Shown here in pieces: positions 58,788-64,000 of a DNA stretch of 64,000 nt. The notes beneath the pieces were generated by a model. The model was not told the DNA's origin. It searched no databases and saw only the letters and a list, made by a program, of their open reading frames with translations. The stretch is taken from NCBI RefSeq assembly GCF_029227915.1, contig NC_079885.1, positions 15,139,001-15,203,000 on the forward strand. Direction: 5' to 3'. Position numbers and translations under genes: made by a program. Source of the DNA: Hydractinia symbiolongicarpus (lineage: Eukaryota > Cnidaria > Hydrozoa > Anthoathecata > Hydractiniidae). The stretch's first letter is position 1. The number at the start of each line of letters is the position of its first letter.

Positions 58788-59237
58788 ATTGACTTTTTCA
58801 CGTTACATTATTTATCATTACGACTGTGACGTATCTTTTTTACGCAATAGCCGCTGAGTAAATCAAGTAAGGGACGTTATTAGAAGTTTCTTTCCCTTCA
58901 AAGCGGCTACGATCTGGCTGCAATAAATGCACCACGTCGCAAATCAATGGATTACGAGCGTCAGACAAAAAAAATGGCGATGTAGTTAATTTGCTAATTA
59001 ACTTTGTTATATGAAAATTAAGTCTGCAAGTACCCTAGATTGCCTTCGTTGGAACTTTTTACCGGAAATCATAAAGCGCATTATTGTTGTCAAGAATCGA
59101 TAGCGCTTAAAAAGTGCTGTCAAATACACATAAACACGACCTATTTCGAATGATCCAGTAAAGAAATATGAACTTTAAAGTTTGAACCATTTTCGATGTA
59201 ATGTGCTAATAAATCGTAGATATCTGCCCGTTTGTTT

Positions 59238-59356
59238 GTCTACGACCATACCACGATGAACACACCTGTTCTCGTCCGATCACGGAAGTTATGCATCGTC
59301 GGGTCGGGATAGTACTTGGATGGGGGACCGCCTGGGATCTCCCGGTATCGTAGGCT
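59238..59356 (+). rRNA. 5S: 5S rRNA gene copy 105 (class B, G110A)
   Basis: Same gene as copies 101 and 103, but followed by the native class B spacer (GAAGATGCTTCCCC). This unit probably shows the state before the duplication. Broken T5 run. Confidence 0.91.
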
Positions 59357-59806
59357 ATTGACTATTTCACGTTACATTATTTATCATTACGACTGTGACG
59401 TATCTTTTTTACGCAATAGCCGCTGAGTAAATCAAGTAAGGGACGTGATTAGAAGATGCTTCCCCTTCAAAACGGCTACAATCTTGCTGCAATAAATGCG
59501 CCACGTCGCAAATAAATGGATTACGAGCGTCAGACAAAGAAAATGGCGATGTAGTTACTTTGCTAATTAACTTTGTCATATGAAAATTAAGTCTGAAAGC
59601 ACCCTAGGTTTCCTTCGTTGGAACTTTTTACCGGAAATTTTAAAGCGCATGGTTGTCGTAATTAATGGATAGCGCTTGAAATGAGATTTCAAATGCACAT
59701 AAACACGACCTATTTCGGATGATCCAATCAAGAAATATGACCTTTAAAGTTTAAACCATTTTCGATGTAATGTGCTAATAAATCGTAGATATCTGCCCGT
59801 TTGTTT

Positions 59807-59925
59807 GTCTACGACCATACCACGATGAACATACCTGTTCTCGTCCGATCACGGAAGTTAAGCATCGTCGGGCCGGGATAGTACTTGGATGGGGGACCGC
59901 CTGGGAACTCCCGGTGTCGTAGGCT
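59807..59925 (+). rRNA. 5S: 5S rRNA gene copy 106 (C26T)
   Basis: Single change C26T (GAACATACC) between helices II and III. T5 intact. Confidence 0.95.
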
Positions 59926-60375
59926 ATTGACTTTTTCACGTTACATTATTTATCATTACGACTGTGACGTATCTTTTTTACGCAATAGCTGCTGAGTAAA
60001 TCAAGCAAGGGACGTTATTAGAAGTTTCTTTCCCTTCAAAGCGGCTGCGATCTGGCTGCAATAAATGCGCCACGTCGCAAATCAATGGATTACGAGCGTC
60101 AGACAAAAAAAATGGCAATGTAGTTAATTTGCTAATTAACTTTGTCATATGAGAATTAAGTCTGCAAGTACCCTAGATTGCCTTCATTGGAACTTTTTAC
60201 CGGAAATCATAAAGCGCATTATTGTTGTCAAGAATCGATAGCGCTTAAAAAGTGCTGTCAAATGCACATAAACGCGACCTATTTCGAATGATCCAGTCAA
60301 GAAATATGACCTTTAAAGTTTGAACCATTTTCGATGTAATGTGCTAATAAATCGTAGATATCTGCCCGTTTGTTT

Positions 60376-60494
60376 GTCTACTACCATACCACGATGAACA
60401 CACCTGTTGTCGTCCGATCACGGAAGTTATGCATCGTCGGGTCGGGATAGTACTTGGATGGGGGACCGCCTGGGATCTCCCGGTGTCGTAGGCT
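60376..60494 (+). rRNA. 5S: 5S rRNA gene copy 107 (class B, C34G)
   Basis: G7T, A55T, C67T, A101T plus C34G in the helix III loop. Broken T5 run. Confidence 0.91.
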
Positions 60495-60944
60495 ATTGAC
60501 TATTTCACGTTACATTATTTATCATTACGACTGTGACGTATCTTTTTTACGCAATAGCCGCTGAGTAAATCAAGTAAGGGACGTGATTAGAAGATGCTTT
60601 CCCTTCAAAACGGCTACAATCTTGCTGCAATAAATGCGCCACGTCGCAAATAAATGGATTACGAGCGTCAGACAAAGAAAATGGCGATGTAGTTACTTTG
60701 CTAATTAACTTTGTCATATGAAAATTAAGTCTGAAAGCACCCTAGATTTCCTTCGTTGGAACTTTTTATCGGAAATTTTAAAGCGCATGGTTGTCGTAAT
60801 TAATGGATAGCGCTTGAAATGAGATTTCAAATGCACATAAACACGACCTATTTCGGATGATCCAGTCAAGAAATATGACCTTTAAAGTTTAAACCATTTT
60901 CGATGTAATGTGCTAATAAATCGTAGATATCTGCCCGTTTGTTT

Positions 60945-61063
60945 GTCTACGACCATACCACGATGAACACACCTGTTCTCGTCCGATCACGGAAGTTAAG
61001 CATCGTCGGGCCGGGATAGTACTTGGATGGGGGACCGCCTGGGAACTCCCGGTGTCGTAGGCT
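60945..61063 (+). rRNA. 5S: 5S rRNA gene copy 108 (consensus)
   Basis: Exact majority gene with intact T5. Its spacer switches to class B type near 61340 (AAATTTTAAAGCGC), so a class B gene has probably been lost between copies 108 and 109. Confidence 0.97.
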
Positions 61064-61513
61064 ATTGACTTTTTCACGTTACATTATTTATCATTACGAC
61101 TGTGACGTATCTTTTTTACGCAATAGCCGCTGAGTAAATCAAGCAAGGGACGTTATTAGAAGTTTCTTTCCCTTCAAAGCGGCTGCGATCTGGCTGCAAT
61201 AAATGCGCCACGTCGCAAATCAATGGATTACGAGCGTCAGACAAAAAAAATGGCAATGTAGTTAAATTGCTAATTAACTTTGTCATATGAGAATTAAGTC
61301 TGCAAGTACCCTAGATTACCTTCGTTGGAACTTTTTACCGGAAATTTTAAAGCGCATGGTTGTCGTAATTAATGGATAGCGCTTGAAATGAGATTTCAAA
61401 TGCACATAAACGCGACCTATTTCGGATGATCCAGTCAGGAAATATGACCTTTAAATTTTAAACCATTTTCGATGTAATGTGCTAATAAATCGTAGATATC
61501 TGCCCGTTTGTTT

Positions 61514-61632
61514 GTCTACGACCATACCACGATGAACACACCTGTTCTCGTCCGATCACGGAAGTTAAGCATCGTCGGGCCGGGATAGTACTTGGATGGG
61601 GGACCGCCTGGGAACTCCCGGTGTCGTAGGCT
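61514..61632 (+). rRNA. 5S: 5S rRNA gene copy 109 (consensus)
   Basis: Exact majority gene directly after another consensus gene, breaking the local class B/consensus alternation. T5 intact. Confidence 0.97.
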
Positions 61633-62082
61633 ATTGACTTTTTCACGTTACATTATTTATCATTACGACTGTGACGTATCTTTTTTACGCAATAGCCGCT
61701 GAGTAAATCAAGCAAGGGACGTTATTAGAAGTTTCTTTCCCTTCAAAGCGGCTGCGATCTGGCTGCAATAAATGCGCCACGTCGCAAATCAATGGATTAC
61801 GAGCGTCAGACAAAAAAAATGGCAATGTAGTTAATTTGCTAATTAACTTTGTCATATGAGAATTAAGTCTGCAAGTACCCTAGATTGCCTTCATTGGAAC
61901 TTTTTACCGGAAATCATAAAGCGCATTATTGTTGTCAAGAATCGATAGCGCTTAAAAAGTGCTGTCAAATGCACATAAACGCGACCTATTTCGAATGATC
62001 CAGTCAAGAAATATGACCTTTAAAGTTTGAACCATTTTTGATGTAATGTGCTAATAAATCGTAGATATCTGCCCGTTTGTTT

Positions 62083-62201
62083 GTCTACTACCATACCACG
62101 ATGAACACACCTGTTCTCGTCCGATCACGGAAGTTATGCATCGTCGGGTCGGGATAGTACTTGGATGGGGGACCGCCTGGGATCTCCCGGTGTCGTAGGC
62201 T
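62083..62201 (+). rRNA. 5S: 5S rRNA gene copy 110 (class B)
   Basis: G7T, A55T, C67T, A101T with broken T5 run. The same gene as copies 57 and 64, about 26-30 kb away from them. Confidence 0.92.
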
Positions 62202-62651
62202 ATTGACTATTTCACGTTACATTATTTATCATTACGACTGTGACGTATCTTTTTTACGCAATAGCCGCTGAGTAAATCAAGTAAGGGACGTGATTAGAAG
62301 ATGCTTTCCCTTCAAAACGGCTACAATCTTGCTGCAATAAATGCGCCACGTCGCAAATAAATGGATTACGAGCGTCAGACAAAGAAAATGGCGATGTAGT
62401 TACTTTGCTAATTAACTTTGTCATATGAAAATTAAGTCTGAAAGCACCCTAGATTTCCTTCGTTGGAACTTTTTACCGGAAATTTTAAAGCGCATGGTTG
62501 TCGTAATTAATGGATAGCGCTTGAAATGAGATTTCAAATCCACATAAACACGACCTATTTCGGATGATCCAGTCAAAAAATATGACCTTTAAAGTTTAAA
62601 CCATTTTCGATGTAATGTGCTAATAAATCGTAGATATCTGCCCGTTTGTTG

Positions 62652-62770
62652 GTCTACGACCATACCACGATGAACACACCTGTTCTCGTCCGATCACGGA
62701 AGTTAAGCATCGTCGGGCCGGGATAGTACTTGGATGGGGGACCGCCTGGGAACTCCCGGTGTGGTAGGCT
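62652..62770 (+). rRNA. 5S: 5S rRNA gene copy 111 (C112G)
   Basis: C112G (GTGGTAGG) opens the G7-C112 pair of helix I. Position -1 is G instead of T. T5 intact. Confidence 0.94.
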
Positions 62771-63220
62771 ATTGACTTTTTCACGTTACATTATTTATCA
62801 TTACGACTGTGACGTATCTTTTTTACGCAATAGCCGCTGAGTAAATCAAGCAACGGACGTTATTAGAAGTTTTTTTCCCATCAAAGCGGCTGCGATCTGG
62901 CTGCAATAAATGCGCCACGTCGCAAATCAATGGATTACGAGCGTCAGACAAAAAAAATGGCAATGTAGTTAATTTGCTAATTAACTTTGTCATATGAGAA
63001 TTAAGTCTGCAAGTACCCTAGATTGCCTTCGTTGGAACTTTTTACCGGAAATCATAAAGCGCATTATTGTTGTCAAGAATCGATAGCGCTTAAAAAGTGC
63101 TGTCAAATGCACATAAACGCGACCTATTTCGAATGATCCAGTCAAGAAATATGACCTTTAAAGTTTGAACCATTTTCGATGTAATGTGCTAATAAATCGT
63201 AGATATCTGCCCGTTTGTTT

Positions 63221-63339
63221 GTCTACTACCATACCACGATGAACACACCTGTTCTCGTCCGATCACGGAAGTTAAGCATCGTCGGGCCGGGATAGTACTT
63301 GGATGGGGGACCGCCTGGGAACTCCCGGTGTCGTAGGCT
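63221..63339 (+). rRNA. 5S: 5S rRNA gene copy 112 (G7T, hybrid of class B and consensus)
   Basis: The 5' end has the class B mark G7T and a class B-associated upstream spacer, but from position 8 on the gene is consensus and the T5 run is intact. This points to a crossover or conversion inside the gene between positions 7 and 55. The T6 run in the spacer is shortened to T5. Confidence 0.94.
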
Positions 63340-63788
63340 ATTGACTTTTTCACGTTACATTATTTATCATTACGACTGTGACGTATCTTTTTACGCAATA
63401 GCCGCTGAGTAAATCAAGCAAGGGACGTTATTAGAAGTTTCTTTCCCTTCAAAGCGGCTGCGATCTGGCTGCAATAAATGCGCCACGTCGCAAATCAATG
63501 GATTACGAGCGTCAGACAAAAAAAATGGCAATGTAGTTAATTTGCTAATTAACTTTGTCATATGAGAATTAAGTCTGCAAGTACCCTAGATTGCCTTCGT
63601 TGGAACTTTTTACCGGAAATCATAAAGCGCATTATTGTTGTCAAGAATCGATAGCGCTTAAAAAGTGCTGTCAAATGCACATAAACGCGACCTATTTCGA
63701 ATGATCCAGTCAAGAAATATGACCTTTAAAGTTTGAACCATTTTCGATGTAATGTGCTAATAAATCGTAGATATCTGCCCGTTTGTTT

Positions 63789-63907
63789 GTCTACTACCAT
63801 ACCACGATGAACACACCTGTTTTCGTCCGATCACGGAAGTTATGCATCGTCGGGTCGGGATAGTACTTGGATGGGGGACCGCCTGGGATCTCCCGGTGTC
63901 GTAGGCT
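63789..63907 (+). rRNA. 5S: 5S rRNA gene copy 113 (class B, C34T)
   Basis: G7T, C34T, A55T, C67T, A101T with broken T5 run. Last complete gene; the array continues past the window edge. Confidence 0.91.
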
Positions 63908-64000
63908 ATTGACTATTTCACGTTACATTATTTATCATTACAACTGTGACGTATCTTTTTTACGCAATAGCCGCTGAGTAAATCAAGTAAAGGACGTGAT

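Larger units (their letters stand above)
56390..59806 (+). repeat. Higher-order dimer, three copies of 1139 bp (copies 100-105)
   Basis: A 120-nt gene with GGAGGG in box C alternates with a class B gene carrying G110A, three times at exactly 1139 bp. In the first two dimers the class B gene is followed by a spacer of the consensus type (CAAGCAAGGGACGTTATT). After the third it is followed by the usual class B spacer (GAAGATGCTTCCCC), so the duplication breakpoints lie between the class B gene and the middle of its spacer. Confidence 0.92.
1..64000 (+). repeat. Tandem 5S rDNA array (113 units, about 569 bp each)
   Basis: Every 560-570 bp the same unit recurs: a 118-120 nt 5S rRNA gene followed by a spacer of about 450 bp. 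All units point the same way, and neither edge of the array is inside the window. Gene-to-gene spacing is almost always 567-570 bp; the one clear exception is 560 bp before copy 87, caused by a 9-bp spacer deletion. Units belong to several sub-families arranged in higher-order repeats of 2, 3, 4, 5 and 7 units. I see no insertion, inversion or foreign sequence. Such arrays supply the 5S rRNA of the large ribosomal subunit and evolve in concert by unequal crossover and gene conversion. Confidence 0.98.

Noticed and set aside
1-64000. CRISPR array or centromeric satellite
   Set aside because: The repeated element is 569 bp with a recognisable 5S rRNA gene. There are no short direct repeats with unique spacers.
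1-64000. Bacterial or organellar origin
   Set aside because: Long tandem arrays of stand-alone 5S genes with internal control regions and T-run terminators are a nuclear eukaryotic arrangement. The sequence also matches eukaryotic 5S (GUCCGAUC, AAGUUAAGC, AGUACUUGGAUGGG).

Overview
The whole 64 kb window is one uninterrupted head-to-tail array of 5S ribosomal RNA genes. I count 113 genes, all on the + strand. Each is about 119 nt and is separated from the next by a spacer of about 450 bp, giving a repeat period of about 569 bp. The window begins and ends inside spacers. I see no protein-coding gene, tRNA, transposon insertion or unrelated sequence. The gene folds into a normal 5S helix I and carries a eukaryotic-style internal control region (box A, intermediate element, box C) followed by a T-run, so it is a eukaryotic RNA polymerase III gene. 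The gene sequence reads as an animal 5S rRNA, most likely from an invertebrate; I cannot name the species or phylum from it.

Numbering used below: position 1 is the G of GTCTACGACC and position 119 is the T of GTAGGCT. Substitutions are given against the majority gene sequence, which 15 copies match exactly. The assumed pairings are helix I 1-9 with 110-118, helix II 14-21 with 57-65, helix III around 28-32 with 45-48, and helix V 67-72 with 103-108. Each consensus unit has an ATAAAT element at -29 to -24, a T5 terminator 7-11 nt after the gene, and a second T6 run about 50 nt after the gene.

The copies fall into sub-families whose gene and spacer variants are linked. Class A (copies 1, 3, 13, 28, 30) has C67T, G89C, C91T and A101T and lacks the T5 terminator. 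Class B (17 copies, from about 31.9 kb to the end) has A55T in box A, C67T and A101T, usually G7T, and mostly lacks the T5 terminator. Smaller groups carry C3A, C29A/C57T/G93A, G65C/C104T, C92T/G99T/C104T, C14T/G93A, G66A, C10T or A72T/C78T, or one-base indels in the G-run of box C (118 or 120 nt genes).

The layout, left to right, is as follows. At 1-2.3 kb there are two class A/consensus dimers. At 2.3-6.3 kb is a seven-unit block. At 6.3-15.3 kb there are nested dimer and trimer duplications. At 15.3-17.6 kb the class A/consensus dimers return. At 18.3-24.7 kb there are two more versions of the 2.3-6.3 kb block. At 24.7-30.3 kb the units are the most mixed and diverged. At 30.3-38.3 kb is a seven-unit block present twice and apparently identical. 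At 37-53.5 kb there are four-, two- and five-unit duplications. At 53.5-64 kb class B and consensus units largely alternate, including a dimer present three times. The array looks like a record of repeated unequal crossover and gene conversion. Consensus genes alternate with variant genes that may be poorly transcribed or poorly terminated.
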